Source: Arenimonas sp. GDDSR-1 | GTDB lineage: Bacteria; Pseudomonadota; Gammaproteobacteria; Xanthomonadales; Xanthomonadaceae | Assembly (NCBI RefSeq): GCF_025980345.1 | Contig: NZ_JAPDUI010000008.1 | Span: 1 to 64,000 of the forward strand | Direction: 5' to 3' | DNA: 64,000 bases | Shown here: positions 35,205 to 43,561 of the stretch, piece by piece | Position numbering within the stretch: position 1 is the stretch's first letter | Layout: every line of letters begins with the position of its first letter | The notes under the pieces: generated by a model | What the model saw: only the letters and a program-made list of their open reading frames with translations | The model's database searches: none | What the model was told of the DNA's origin: nothing | Translations under genes and position numbers: made by a program

Positions 35205-35611
35205 TTGTAATCCCGGTGGCAGTTGTCGCAGCCCTGCTTGATGGCGCTGGTGGCCGTGGCGAGATCGGCGCAGTTGTCGATGCCCTTGGCCAGCTGCAGA
35301 TCGAGTACGCGGCGAAGATCAGCGGCATAGCGGACGAACTGCGGGTCCTGCTCGGCCAGGGATTTGAAGGCCGGCTCGATATCGGCGGCGATAATCCGCA
35401 TCGGCAACAGTTCCTTCTGGATTTCCGGCGCGCTGCAGCGGTTGTCCTTCGCCAACTTGTTGAGCGCCGTAGCATGTGCGGCCTGGACGGCCATGACGCC
35501 GCGCGAGAATTCCGTGCCCTTGCTCAGTGCTTCGATGGCGATGCTGGTGCAGACCGCGCCCATGATCAGGCCGACCACCATGACGATCAGGAATTGCAGG
35601 GGTTTGTTCAT
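35201..35611 (-). CDS. membrane-anchored cytochrome c'-like protein
   Basis: A 136-residue protein with one N-terminal hydrophobic segment (about 5-27, probably a signal anchor or signal peptide) and a helical body. It ends in GCDNCHRDYK, a CxxCH haem motif near the very C-terminus. That position is the hallmark of the four-helix cytochrome c' / c556 group, although the sequence is otherwise divergent. It could handle nitric oxide or electrons in the periplasm. It is coupled to a DUF456 membrane protein. Confidence 0.75.
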   Translation of the reverse strand: MNKPLQFLIVMVVGLIMGAVCTSIAIEALSKGTEFSRGVMAVQAAHATALNKLAKDNRCSAPEIQKELLPMRIIAADIEPAFKSLAEQDPQFVRYAADLRRVLDLQLAKGIDNCADLATATSAIKQGCDNCHRDYK

Positions 35612-35675
35612 GCGGATTCTCCGAAAATAGATTTCGTCATACTAAAGGATAGCGCGAAGGCATTACAATAGTGGC

Positions 35676-36467
35676 ATGAATGCCCAATATGAACGCTTCG
35701 CCGGGGTGGAACGGCTTTACGGAAAAGGCGCGCTTCAGCGTCTTGGCGCGGCGCATGTCGCGGTCATCGGCATCGGGGGCGTCGGCTCCTGGCTGGTCGA
35801 GGCGCTGGCCCGGTCCGGTATCGGCCGGTTGACCCTGTTCGACGCCGATGACATCTGCGTGTCCAACAGCAACCGGCAACTGCATGCTTTGGATGGACAT
35901 TTCGGACGCAACAAGGTCGATGTGATGCGTGAGCGCTGCCTGGCCATCAATCCGGAGCTGCAGATTTCGGCGGTAGCGGCATTCGTGACCCCGTCTAATA
36001 TGGCCGAACTGCTGGCTGGGCCGTTCGATCTAGTCATCGACGCCTGTGATGCTTTCCGGGTCAAGGTCGAGCTGATTGTCTGGTGCCGCCGGCGCAAGCA
36101 GAAGCTGATCGTGGTCGGTGCAGCCGGCGGCCGAACCGATCCGACCCAGATCCGCGTCCGCGATCTGGCCCGCACCGAGCAGGATGCACTGCTGGCGTTG
36201 ATCCGTCGAAAACTCCGTACTGAATTCAACTTTCCGAAGAACAAAGACCGTTATTTCAGCATCCCTGCCGTCTATTCGCTGGAAAATGTCCAGTATCCAC
36301 AGGCGGATGGCTCGGTCTGCGGAATCCGTCCGGCAACGGATCCCGAAGGCGGGTTCAAACTCGACTGCGGCGACGGACTGGGTGCGGTCACGCATGTGAC
36401 CGGTGCTTTCGCATTCGCGGCATCAGCCAAAGCAATCGCCATGCTCCTAGGCCGCAAGTCCAAATAG
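35676..36467 (+). CDS. tcdA: tRNA threonylcarbamoyladenosine dehydratase
   Basis: A 263-residue E1/ThiF-type ATP-dependent enzyme that cyclises t6A37 of tRNA to ct6A. It begins NAQYERFAGVERLYGKGALQRL, followed by the nucleotide loop VAVIGIGGVGSWLVEALARSG (about 28-48) and the adenylation region DADDICVSNSNRQLHAL. The later KDRYFSIPAVYSLENVQYP is characteristic of TcdA/CsdL. Its end overlaps the convergent tatD gene by 21 bases. Confidence 0.92.
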   Translation: MNAQYERFAGVERLYGKGALQRLGAAHVAVIGIGGVGSWLVEALARSGIGRLTLFDADDICVSNSNRQLHALDGHFGRNKVDVMRERCLAINPELQISAVAAFVTPSNMAELLAGPFDLVIDACDAFRVKVELIVWCRRRKQKLIVVGAAGGRTDPTQIRVRDLARTEQDALLALIRRKLRTEFNFPKNKDRYFSIPAVYSLENVQYPQADGSVCGIRPATDPEGGFKLDCGDGLGAVTHVTGAFAFAASAKAIAMLLGRKSK

Positions 36468-37214
36468 TCGCTCGGCATTGATTCCGGTCTGTTCCGCGAC
36501 GACAGCCATGGGTATGCCGCGGATTTCCGCAACGGCCTCGGCCACCCGAATCAATTTTGACGGTTCGTTGCGTTTGCCCTGTTCGCCGGACATGGGTTGA
36601 TCGGGCGCATCGGTTTCCAGAAGCAGGTATTGCAGCGGGATTTCCTGCACGATGGCACGCAGCCGGGCACTGCGCGGATAGGTGATGGGGCCGCCGATGC
36701 CCAGCAAAAAGCCCATGGCCGTCAATTGACGGGCCTGCTCCAGGCTGCCGGAGTAGCTGTGGATGACGCCGCGCACCGGTCCATGCTGCCGCAGCAGCTG
36801 GATGACGCGTTCGGTAGCCTTGCGGGCGTGGATGATGAGCGCCTTGTCGCATTCGGCGGCCAGCCGGATATGTTCGCGGAAAATAACTTCCTGTCGTGCG
36901 GCATCCAGATCGGGCACGAAAAAATCCAATCCGCATTCACCCACCGCGATGCACTCCGGGCGCTTCAGCCAGTCGGGCAGGGTCTCGAGATCGGCATCCG
37001 TGTGTTCAGCCAGGAACATGGGGTGCAGGCCGTAAGCCGGGTGGAATCCCGGATGGCGGACGGCAAGCTGGGCCAAATGCGGCCACCCTGCGGCGGAAAT
37101 GGCCGGCACGATGAAGCGTTTGACGCCGGCCTGCTGCGCGCGGGCCAGTGTGTCCGGCAGATCATCCGCGAAATCAGCCACATCCAGATGGCAGTGGCTG
37201 TCGATCAGGTTCAT
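36447..37214 (-). CDS. TatD-family metal-dependent hydrolase (DNase)
   Basis: A 255-residue TIM-barrel amidohydrolase. It has the metal motif DSHCHLD (about 5-11), GECGLDFF with Glu, and later HARKATER, VIHSYSG and LLETDAPDQP. TatD proteins hydrolyse DNA ends or related phosphodiesters. It is followed by a small membrane gene upstream on the same strand whose stop overlaps the tatD start. Which TatD paralogue (TatD, YcfH or YjjV) is not clear; GLHPMFL favours the YjjV group. Confidence 0.9.
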   Translation of the reverse strand: MNLIDSHCHLDVADFADDLPDTLARAQQAGVKRFIVPAISAAGWPHLAQLAVRHPGFHPAYGLHPMFLAEHTDADLETLPDWLKRPECIAVGECGLDFFVPDLDAARQEVIFREHIRLAAECDKALIIHARKATERVIQLLRQHGPVRGVIHSYSGSLEQARQLTAMGFLLGIGGPITYPRSARLRAIVQEIPLQYLLLETDAPDQPMSGEQGKRNEPSKLIRVAEAVAEIRGIPMAVVAEQTGINAERLFGLAA

Positions 37215-37426
37215 TCCGCCGGCGGCTCCGGGTCTTTACGTTTTTTCCAACTGGCCAGTAGCGCAGTTCCTAAGCCCAGTAGAATTTCATCGAATGGAAT
37301 AAATGGCAATAGAATGTCAGGTGAAACTAAGTCAAGTATAAATACGACAAGGAAGATTTTGAATAACGTAGGAAATCGCAGCTTTGAGAAATAAGCAATA
37401 ATTGGGGCAATCAAGGACTTCAGCAT
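37211..37426 (-). CDS. AT-rich small membrane protein (71 aa; possibly DUF6116-like)
   Basis: The protein begins MLKSLIAPIIAYFSKLRFPTL, has a hydrophobic helix (about 23-48: KIFLVVFILDLVSPDILLPFI), then FDEILLGLGTALLASWKKRK and a short acidic Pro tail. The layout is like a small family I recall from Xanthomonadales as DUF6116; this name is from memory. The DNA is strikingly AT-rich, with only 20 G or C in the 60 bases 37321-37380. ATG 37426 was chosen because it begins the conserved-looking part. It overlaps the start of tatD by four bases. Confidence 0.68.
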   Translation of the reverse strand: MLKSLIAPIIAYFSKLRFPTLFKIFLVVFILDLVSPDILLPFIPFDEILLGLGTALLASWKKRKDPEPPAE

Positions 37427-37526
37427 GCGGGGCTCCGTGAAAACGCGGTGAATGGGCCCATTTTGGCACAATTCAGGGCAGGAATATGGGGTAAAATAGG
37501 CGACTGATTTTGATGAGGAAACCCCC

Positions 37527-38690
37527 ATGGCCCTGACCCCGACCGACCTGTTCGACATCCGCTCCATGCTGACTGAAGAAGAATGCATGATTCAGGATGC
37601 CGTGGCGCGTTTCACCGACGAGAAAGTCATCCCCATCATCGGCGACGCCTTCGATCAGGGCCGCTTTCCGAAAGAACTGGTTCCTGAAATCGCGGCCATG
37701 GGCCTGCTCGGCTCCTCCCTGCCGGAAGAATACGGCTGCGCCGGTCTGAACGGCGTCAGTTATGGTCTGATCTGCCAGGAACTCGAACGCGGCGATTCCG
37801 GAATTCGCAGTTTCGTCTCGGTGCAGAGCTCGCTGTGCATGTACCCCATTTTCGCCTACGGCTCGGAAGAACAGCGCCGTAAATATCTGCCGGGCATGGC
37901 CCGCGGTGAAATCATCGGTTGCTTCGGTCTGACCGAACCGCATGGCGGTTCGGATCCGGCCAACATGAAAACCCACGCCAAGAAGGATGGCGGCGATTGG
38001 GTCATCAACGGCGCCAAAATGTGGATCACCAACGGCAATCTGGCCGATATCGCCATCGTCTGGGCGATGACCGAGGAAGGCATCCAGGGCTTCATCGTTG
38101 AGAAGGGCACACCAGGTTTCGTGGCTCAGGAAATCAAACACAAGATGAGCCTGCGCGCTTCGGTGACTTCCGGTCTGTTCTTCGACAATGTACGCATCCC
38201 CGACAGCCAGCGCCTGCCGAACGTAAAAGGCCTGAAAGGTCCCTTGGGCTGTCTGACCCAGGCCCGCTACGGCATCACGTGGGGCCCGATCGGTGCCGCG
38301 CAGGCGTGTTTGACCGAAGTGGTCGAGTACACCAAAACCCGCATTCTGTTCAACCGTCCGCTGGCCGCGAATCAGGCCATCCAGATCAAGCTGGCGGAAA
38401 TGGCGCGCCGCATCACCATGGCGCAGTTGCTGAGTCTGCAGCTCGGTCGCCTGAAGGATGCCGGCACCATGCAGCCCTCGCAGGTGTCTTTGGCCAAGTG
38501 GAACAACTGCCGCATGGCGCTCGACATCGCCCGTGAAGCCCGCGACATCCTCGGCGGTGCCGGCATCACCACCGAATACTGTCCGATCCGCCATGCCCTG
38601 AATCTGGAATCGGTCATCACCTATGAAGGGACCGAAACCGTGCATCAGCTGGTCATCGGCCGCGAACTGACCGGTATCAACGCGTTCTGA
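37527..38690 (+). CDS. gcdH: glutaryl-CoA dehydrogenase (acyl-CoA dehydrogenase family)
   Basis: A 387-residue FAD enzyme. It shows FGLTEPHGGSDPANMKTHAKK, the substrate-binding ITNGNLADIAIVWA, and the C-terminal NLESVITYEGTETVHQLVIGRELTGINAF, where the Glu of YEGTETVH is the catalytic base; this ending is typical of GcdH. It oxidises and decarboxylates glutaryl-CoA to crotonyl-CoA in lysine and tryptophan breakdown and passes electrons to ETF. It is directly followed, 25 bases on, by a fused 2-oxoacid dehydrogenase E1 that could make its substrate. Confidence 0.9.
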   Translation: MALTPTDLFDIRSMLTEEECMIQDAVARFTDEKVIPIIGDAFDQGRFPKELVPEIAAMGLLGSSLPEEYGCAGLNGVSYGLICQELERGDSGIRSFVSVQSSLCMYPIFAYGSEEQRRKYLPGMARGEIIGCFGLTEPHGGSDPANMKTHAKKDGGDWVINGAKMWITNGNLADIAIVWAMTEEGIQGFIVEKGTPGFVAQEIKHKMSLRASVTSGLFFDNVRIPDSQRLPNVKGLKGPLGCLTQARYGITWGPIGAAQACLTEVVEYTKTRILFNRPLAANQAIQIKLAEMARRITMAQLLSLQLGRLKDAGTMQPSQVSLAKWNNCRMALDIAREARDILGGAGITTEYCPIRHALNLESVITYEGTETVHQLVIGRELTGINAF

Positions 38691-38715
38691 ATGTAATGCG
38701 CAAGAAGGATTTTGC

Positions 38716-40977
38716 ATGAGCGCCGCCCTGATTCCCGCCCGCCAGAAAGACGTCAACCGCGCCAAGGTCTGCGATGACAACTTCATCGCCTTCGTGCAGA
38801 ACTGGCAGGGCGAGGTGTTTCCCAAGCCATCGCCCGAAGAGCCGATTCTGGACGGCAGCGCCTGTTCGGCCCATGACTTCGATGCGCTGTTCCGCTCCCA
38901 GCTGATCTCACGCCATCTCGATCTGATGGCCCGCGTATTGCGCGTGCAGCAGAAGGTGTTCTACACCATCGGCTCCAGCGGGCATGAAGGCAATGCCATG
39001 GTCGCGCGTCTCACGCGCCATACCGACCCGGCATTCCTGCACTACCGCAGCGGGGGCTTCATGGCCGAGCGGTTCCGCAAGTTGCCGGGCATGGATCCAA
39101 TCATGGATTCGGCGCTCAGCTTCGCCGCCAGCAAGGATGATCCGATTTCCGGTGGCCGGCACAAGGTCTGGGGAAGCAAGCCATTGTGGGTGCTTCCGCA
39201 GACTTCGACCATCGCTTCGCATCTGCCGAAGGCGCTGGGTACCGCCATCGCCGTCGAGCAGGCCAAACGCATCGGGCATGCCTCGCCGATTCCGGAGGAT
39301 TCGATCGTCATCTGTTCCTTCGGTGATGCTTCCAGCAATCACGCCACGGCACAGACCGCTTTCAATACCGCGCAATGGACGGCCTATCAGAAACTGCCGG
39401 CTCCGGTGCTGTACGTCTGCGAAGACAACGGCATCGGCATCTCGGTGAAAACACCCACCGGCTGGATCAACAATGCCTTCCGCAACCGGGACGGCTTGGA
39501 TTACTTCTACGCCGATGGTCTCGATATCGCCGAAGGCTATGGCCAGATTGAACGGGCCGTCAATCATTGCCGGCAGACCCGCCGTCCGACATTCCTCCAT
39601 CTGCGAACGACCCGCATCATGGGTCATGCCGGTACCGATTTCGAGATTGAATGGCGCAGCTTCGAAGAACTCATGGCCGTGGAAGCGACCGATCCGCTGC
39701 TGCGCTCTGCGGAAATTGCCCTGCATTCGGGGTTGATGACCCGGCAGGAGGTGCTTGATCTTTATGAATCCACCCGCCGTCAATGCTTTGCCGCGGCCGA
39801 GGAGGCCGACAAGCGTCCGAAGCTGGAAACCCTCGAAGAAGTCATCGCCCCGCTGGCGCCGTTCCATCCCGAAGCGGTGATGGCCGAAGCGACCCGGGCC
39901 GATTACGCGGAAAAGCGGCTGGCCGTATTCGGTAGCGAGGACAAGCTCCCGGAAAAGCTGCCGTCGCGCCATCTCGCCCTGCAGATCAACAGTGCCCTGC
40001 ATGATCTGTTCTGCAAATATCCGGAGACTCTGCTGTTCGGCGAAGACGTGGCCCAGAAGGGCGGCGTGTACACCGTGACCAAAGGACTGCAGAAAACCTT
40101 CAAGGGCGCCCGTGTATTCAACACGCTGCTCGATGAAACCATGATTCTCGGCCTGGCCCAGGGCTTCGCCAATCTCGGCATGCTGCCGCTGCCGGAAATC
40201 CAGTATCTGGCCTACTTCCACAATGCCTGCGACCAGATCCGCGGCGAGGCCTGTTCACTGCAGTTCTTCAGCAACGGACAGTACCGCAATCCGATGGTGA
40301 TGCGCGTGGCTTCGCTCGGCTATCAACGCGGTTTCGGCGGCCATTTCCATAACGACAACTCGATCACCGCGCTGCGCGACATCCCCTCTTTGGTGGTCGG
40401 CTGTCCTTCGCGCGGCGATGATGCGGTGACCATGCTGCGTTCCATGACCGCGTTGGCGAAAGTCGACGGCCGGGTCTGCGCGTATCTGGAACCGATTGCC
40501 CTGTACATGACCAAGGACCTCTACGAAACAGGTGACGGTCTCTGGCAGACCCGTTATCCGGCGCCCTCGGAAGCCATGGAAATCGGCAGTGAGCGCGTGT
40601 ATTTCCCGGAAAACAATGATGTTGTGGTATTCACCTTCGGCAATGGCGTGCCGATGAGCCTCCGTGCCGCCCGCCAGATCGAAGACACCCTGCAATGGAA
40701 AGTGCGCGTGGTCGATCTGCGCTGGCTGCAGCCCTTGAACGAGGCGGCGATTGCGCGCCATGCCGGTGAGTGCAAACGGATTCTGGTGGTCGATGAAGGC
40801 CGACGCAGTGCCGGGGTGGGCGAGGGCATCATCACCGCCATCGTCGAGGCCGGTCATGGCGCCAAACCCCTGCGTCGCGTAGTCGGTGCCGATACTTATA
40901 CGCCGCTGGCGGGTGCCGCCTTTGCGGTAATCCCGGCCGACGCTGACATCGTCAACGCCGCCATCGATCTGGTCTGA
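38716..40977 (+). CDS. 2-oxoacid dehydrogenase E1, alpha and beta subunits fused
   Basis: A 753-residue thiamine-diphosphate enzyme. The N-terminal 400 residues are an E1-alpha: YTIGSSGHEGNAMVA and the ThDP motif FGDASSNHATAQTAF...LYVCEDNGIGIS (from about residue 203). The C-terminal 330 are an E1-beta: LFGEDVAQKGGVYTVTKGL, FNTLLDETMILGLAQGFA, and the transketolase-C part VVFTFGNGVPMSLRAARQ. Branched-chain and related E1 enzymes are normally two chains. Partners E2 and E3 are not in the window. Next to gcdH, 2-oxoadipate (giving glutaryl-CoA) is an attractive substrate, but branched-chain oxoacids are equally possible. It ends one base from the convergent binding-protein gene. Confidence 0.88.
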   Translation: MSAALIPARQKDVNRAKVCDDNFIAFVQNWQGEVFPKPSPEEPILDGSACSAHDFDALFRSQLISRHLDLMARVLRVQQKVFYTIGSSGHEGNAMVARLTRHTDPAFLHYRSGGFMAERFRKLPGMDPIMDSALSFAASKDDPISGGRHKVWGSKPLWVLPQTSTIASHLPKALGTAIAVEQAKRIGHASPIPEDSIVICSFGDASSNHATAQTAFNTAQWTAYQKLPAPVLYVCEDNGIGISVKTPTGWINNAFRNRDGLDYFYADGLDIAEGYGQIERAVNHCRQTRRPTFLHLRTTRIMGHAGTDFEIEWRSFEELMAVEATDPLLRSAEIALHSGLMTRQEVLDLYESTRRQCFAAAEEADKRPKLETLEEVIAPLAPFHPEAVMAEATRADYAEKRLAVFGSEDKLPEKLPSRHLALQINSALHDLFCKYPETLLFGEDVAQKGGVYTVTKGLQKTFKGARVFNTLLDETMILGLAQGFANLGMLPLPEIQYLAYFHNACDQIRGEACSLQFFSNGQYRNPMVMRVASLGYQRGFGGHFHNDNSITALRDIPSLVVGCPSRGDDAVTMLRSMTALAKVDGRVCAYLEPIALYMTKDLYETGDGLWQTRYPAPSEAMEIGSERVYFPENNDVVVFTFGNGVPMSLRAARQIEDTLQWKVRVVDLRWLQPLNEAAIARHAGECKRILVVDEGRRSAGVGEGIITAIVEAGHGAKPLRRVVGADTYTPLAGAAFAVIPADADIVNAAIDLV

Positions 40978-40978
40978 G

Positions 40979-41842
40979 TTATTTCTTGACCGGTGCCGCC
41001 GTGACCGGAGCCGCTGCTGCCGGTTTGGCTGCGGGGGCCGGAGCCGGTTTCGGATAACCGAAAACGCGGCGCAGCATTCGTTCGTTGCCGGCGATTTCGG
41101 CCGCATTGGTCTTGACGAATTGGGCCGTGCCGAGCTCGGTCAGCACATCGATAAGGGCCGGATTTTCATGCAGCTTGAGCATGGCGTTGGTCACCGCGGT
41201 ACGCACATCGGCCGGGACTTTGCGGGAGGCATTGAGACTCCGGCCCGGCAGGCTGCGGGAAAGGTGCACGGACTCGAGATTCGGGTACTGTTGGGCGATG
41301 TAGACCGGTACCATGGCAGCCTTGGCTTCCTGGGCGAACACCGCATCGACACCGTCTTTCCAGGTCTGCGCCGTCGAGGCGATTTCGGGCTGGGCAATCG
41401 GATTGGGAAACAGTTCGCCAAGGAACAGATAGCCGAGGCTCGGTGACGGCATGCTGACGATGGTGCCCGACATCAGGCCCTGCGGACCGGCAGCGGTGTT
41501 TTCCGGGCTGACCAAGAGCGAGAACTGGGTCGGTTCGGCGACGCGAACCAAAGGCACGAAACCGTAGCGTTTGGCGCGGAAATCAGCGAACGGCGCTTCT
41601 TCGAAGGAAAAATCGACCGGCGCATTGGCCAGGATGTCGCGCCAGTAGGCATGGTAGTTGTTGCTGGTTTTCAGGGTGAAGGTGTGTCCGGTGCTTTTGC
41701 CGAGATAAGCCATCAGCGGCTTGTAGATTTCCTGGGCCTGGGCGGCGGGGTAACTTGGGTCGACCGTGACGGTATAAGTGGCGGCGGAAACGGTGGCTGC
41801 CGAGAAGGTCAAGGCAATGGCGAACAGCGAACGGCGCAACAT
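40979..41842 (-). CDS. PhnD-type periplasmic substrate-binding protein, orphan
   Basis: A 287-residue secreted protein with signal peptide (MLRRSLFAIALTFSAATVSA). The mature part resembles phosphate/phosphonate-type binding proteins: DPSYPAAQAQEIYKPLMAYLGKSTGHTFTL, FSFEEAPFADFRAKRYG, then VPADVRTAVTNAMLKLHENPALIDVL. A 25-residue Ala-Pro-Lys tail ends the protein. ATG 41842 follows an AGGGG ribosome-binding site. No ABC permease or ATPase gene is adjacent, so it may act as a sensor partner or with a distant transporter. The ligand is unknown. Confidence 0.8.
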   Translation of the reverse strand: MLRRSLFAIALTFSAATVSAATYTVTVDPSYPAAQAQEIYKPLMAYLGKSTGHTFTLKTSNNYHAYWRDILANAPVDFSFEEAPFADFRAKRYGFVPLVRVAEPTQFSLLVSPENTAAGPQGLMSGTIVSMPSPSLGYLFLGELFPNPIAQPEIASTAQTWKDGVDAVFAQEAKAAMVPVYIAQQYPNLESVHLSRSLPGRSLNASRKVPADVRTAVTNAMLKLHENPALIDVLTELGTAQFVKTNAAEIAGNERMLRRVFGYPKPAPAPAAKPAAAAPVTAAPVKK

Positions 41843-41900
41843 AATCAATCCCCTGGAAAATGACGTAATACCGCAAGAAGCCTAGCATATTTTGCCGATC

Positions 41901-41922
41901 CGGGCATGCGGCGGCATGCCCG
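41901..41922. repeat. perfect inverted repeat between binding-protein and GAF genes
   Basis: CGGGCATGC, loop GGCG, GCATGCCCG forms a perfect 9-base stem in the 96-base divergent gap, 17 bases before the GAF start. It could be an operator or a leader hairpin; no T-tract follows. Confidence 0.5.
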
Positions 41923-41938
41923 TGTTACATTTACAGGC

Positions 41939-42529
41939 ATGGATACAGAAGACCGCCGTTCTGCGCCCGACACCGAAGAAAAAGCCGTCCGTGAAAAACA
42001 ACTCTGGGCGCTGGAAGCCTATGCCCGCGCATCGCGCGCCTTGATCCATGCCAAGACCCCGCAGGCCCTGATTGAGCAGGTCTGCCGCGCCGTGACCGAA
42101 ATGCCGCCCTATGTCATTGCCTGGGTCGGTTTGGCCCTGAATGACCCGTCGAAGACGGTTAAAGTCCTGGGCGTTTCCGGTGCCGTCACGTCCAGAGGCT
42201 ATGCGCAGGGAATCGCGGTCAGTTGGGATGCCTCGGTGCTGGAAGGACAGGGTCCGACCGGTCAATCGATCCGCTTGGGCAAGACCGTGCTGTTGGCGGA
42301 TACCGAAACCGATAAGCGTTTCATGCCCTGGCGGGATCGTGCCCGGTCTTTCGGCATCCGATCGTCCGTATCGGTGCCGATGATAAGCAATGACAAGGTC
42401 ATCGGAGCCTTCATGGTGTATGCCGGACTGCCGGATGCCTTCGGGGACTATGAAATCCGGCTCTTTGAAAATCTGGCCGGCGAGATCGCCCTTGGTCTGG
42501 GCAAATTCGGAAATATCGATTCGCAGTAG
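41939..42529 (+). CDS. stand-alone GAF-domain protein
   Basis: A 196-residue cytosolic protein made of a short helical lead (EKQLWALEAYARASRALIHAKTPQALIEQVCRAV) and one GAF domain (about 45-190), including VSWDASVLEGQGPTGQSIRLGKTVLL and RSSVSVPMISNDKVIGAFMVYA, with a final helix LFENLAGEIALGLG. The GAF type is that fused to GGDEF or histidine kinase modules elsewhere; here no output domain follows. It may bind a small ligand or haem and act on a partner. It is divergent from the orphan binding protein and ends next to convergent ygfZ. Confidence 0.82.
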   Translation: MDTEDRRSAPDTEEKAVREKQLWALEAYARASRALIHAKTPQALIEQVCRAVTEMPPYVIAWVGLALNDPSKTVKVLGVSGAVTSRGYAQGIAVSWDASVLEGQGPTGQSIRLGKTVLLADTETDKRFMPWRDRARSFGIRSSVSVPMISNDKVIGAFMVYAGLPDAFGDYEIRLFENLAGEIALGLGKFGNIDSQ

Positions 42530-43348
42530 TCAAGCTCCGGTAACCGCCGCACCGATGACGCTGCCGCCATCAAGGACCGTGCCCAATGCGATGTCCGCCG
42601 GCAGAACGGCAACAGCCAGCGTGCCGTCCCCGCTGTGGTCGGCGATACGGCCGATTTCACGGCCATCCAGCGAGAGCAGCGCGCCCGCCTGCAGGCCGGC
42701 GCCGTGGATGCCGAAAAGCCCCCGCTTGCTCTTCCCGAGGAAATGGGTGCGCGCGACGATTTCCTGACCCGGATAGCAGCCTTTGCTGACGCTGAAGGCC
42801 TTCAATTGCTGCAAGCCGAGCATGTGCGGCGTCCACAGGTCTTGAACGGCTTGATCAATCCATACCCAGCCGATGGCCATGTCGATTTCATGCCATCGCT
42901 GCGCGGCATCCTCATCGAGGTTGCCGGAATGGCTGCCAAGCCTTAGCTGGCGTGAACCTTCGCCGTGACCGATCTGCAGGCATGGCCCGTCCGGCTGCGG
43001 GGCCGCGCCGAAGCTGGCCAGAAGATGTCCGGAGCTCTCGATGGCGAAAGTCACCTTGGACCGGAAAACATAGCGTTTCAGCCCGTCAATCAGTTTTTGC
43101 GGATCCAGTGCCGGCAGAACAAGCAAAAAATGCGCGGTTTCGATCTTGATCAGGTAAAACAGCGCCAGCACCCGTCCTTGGGGGCTCAGCCAGCCGTTGT
43201 ATTGCCATTGGCCGGTTTCGAGGGCATTCACGTCATTCATGCATTGCGCCTGCAAGAATGACTGTGAATCCGGACCGGTGACATGGATGACGGCGTGTCC
43301 AGGCAGCCGAAAATCCTTGGCGGGACTGAAATTTAGCTTGAATGGCAT
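42530..43348 (-). CDS. ygfZ: folate-binding Fe-S maturation protein YgfZ
   Basis: A GcvT-like tetrahydrofolate-binding protein with the diagnostic KGCYPGQEIVARTHFLGKSKRGL motif, containing the redox Cys of KGCYPGQE. It helps assembly or repair of certain iron-sulfur enzymes. I chose ATG 43348 (272 aa, MPFKLNFSPAKDF); ATG 43366 and a start at 43390 are in frame, but the latter would overlap the divergent DUF1674 gene. It sits directly against the succinate dehydrogenase locus, an Fe-S client candidate. Confidence 0.9.
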   Translation of the reverse strand: MPFKLNFSPAKDFRLPGHAVIHVTGPDSQSFLQAQCMNDVNALETGQWQYNGWLSPQGRVLALFYLIKIETAHFLLVLPALDPQKLIDGLKRYVFRSKVTFAIESSGHLLASFGAAPQPDGPCLQIGHGEGSRQLRLGSHSGNLDEDAAQRWHEIDMAIGWVWIDQAVQDLWTPHMLGLQQLKAFSVSKGCYPGQEIVARTHFLGKSKRGLFGIHGAGLQAGALLSLDGREIGRIADHSGDGTLAVAVLPADIALGTVLDGGSVIGAAVTGA

Positions 43349-43366
43349 GGCGTGGGGATTTACCAT
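43338..43366 (+). promoter_or_regulatory. possible sdh-locus promoter inside the ygfZ 5' end
   Basis: TTGAAT (43338-43343), a 17-base spacer and TACCAT (43361-43366) match four of six consensus bases each. Transcription would start close to the DUF1674 ATG, giving a nearly leaderless message. The evidence is weak. Confidence 0.25.
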
Positions 43367-43372
43367 AGAGGG

Positions 43373-43543
43373 ATGAATCAAACGCCCCATTCTAGCGAGA
43401 ATCCGGAACCGGCGTCAGCCGCGGAGGCTTTGCCGGAAAACAGCCCGCAGCCCGAGCCGATTCCCGAAATCGGCGGCCGTGGCGGCCCGGATCCCACCCG
43501 TTACGGGGATTGGGAAAAGAACGGCCGCTGCATCGACTTCTAA
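43373..43543 (+). CDS. DUF1674 protein, SDHAF4-like succinate dehydrogenase assembly factor
   Basis: A 56-residue protein with a Pro/Glu-rich, probably disordered N-terminus and the conserved C-terminal block GGPDPTRYGDWEKNGRCIDF. This block is the DUF1674 / Sdh8 (SDHAF4) signature; the mitochondrial homologue binds flavinated SdhA and protects it before complex assembly. The position, 18 bases upstream of sdhC, agrees with that role. The start codon lies only 24 bases from the divergent ygfZ start. Confidence 0.88.
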   Translation: MNQTPHSSENPEPASAAEALPENSPQPEPIPEIGGRGGPDPTRYGDWEKNGRCIDF

Positions 43544-43561
43544 CCCTGACCGGTAGCCCCT

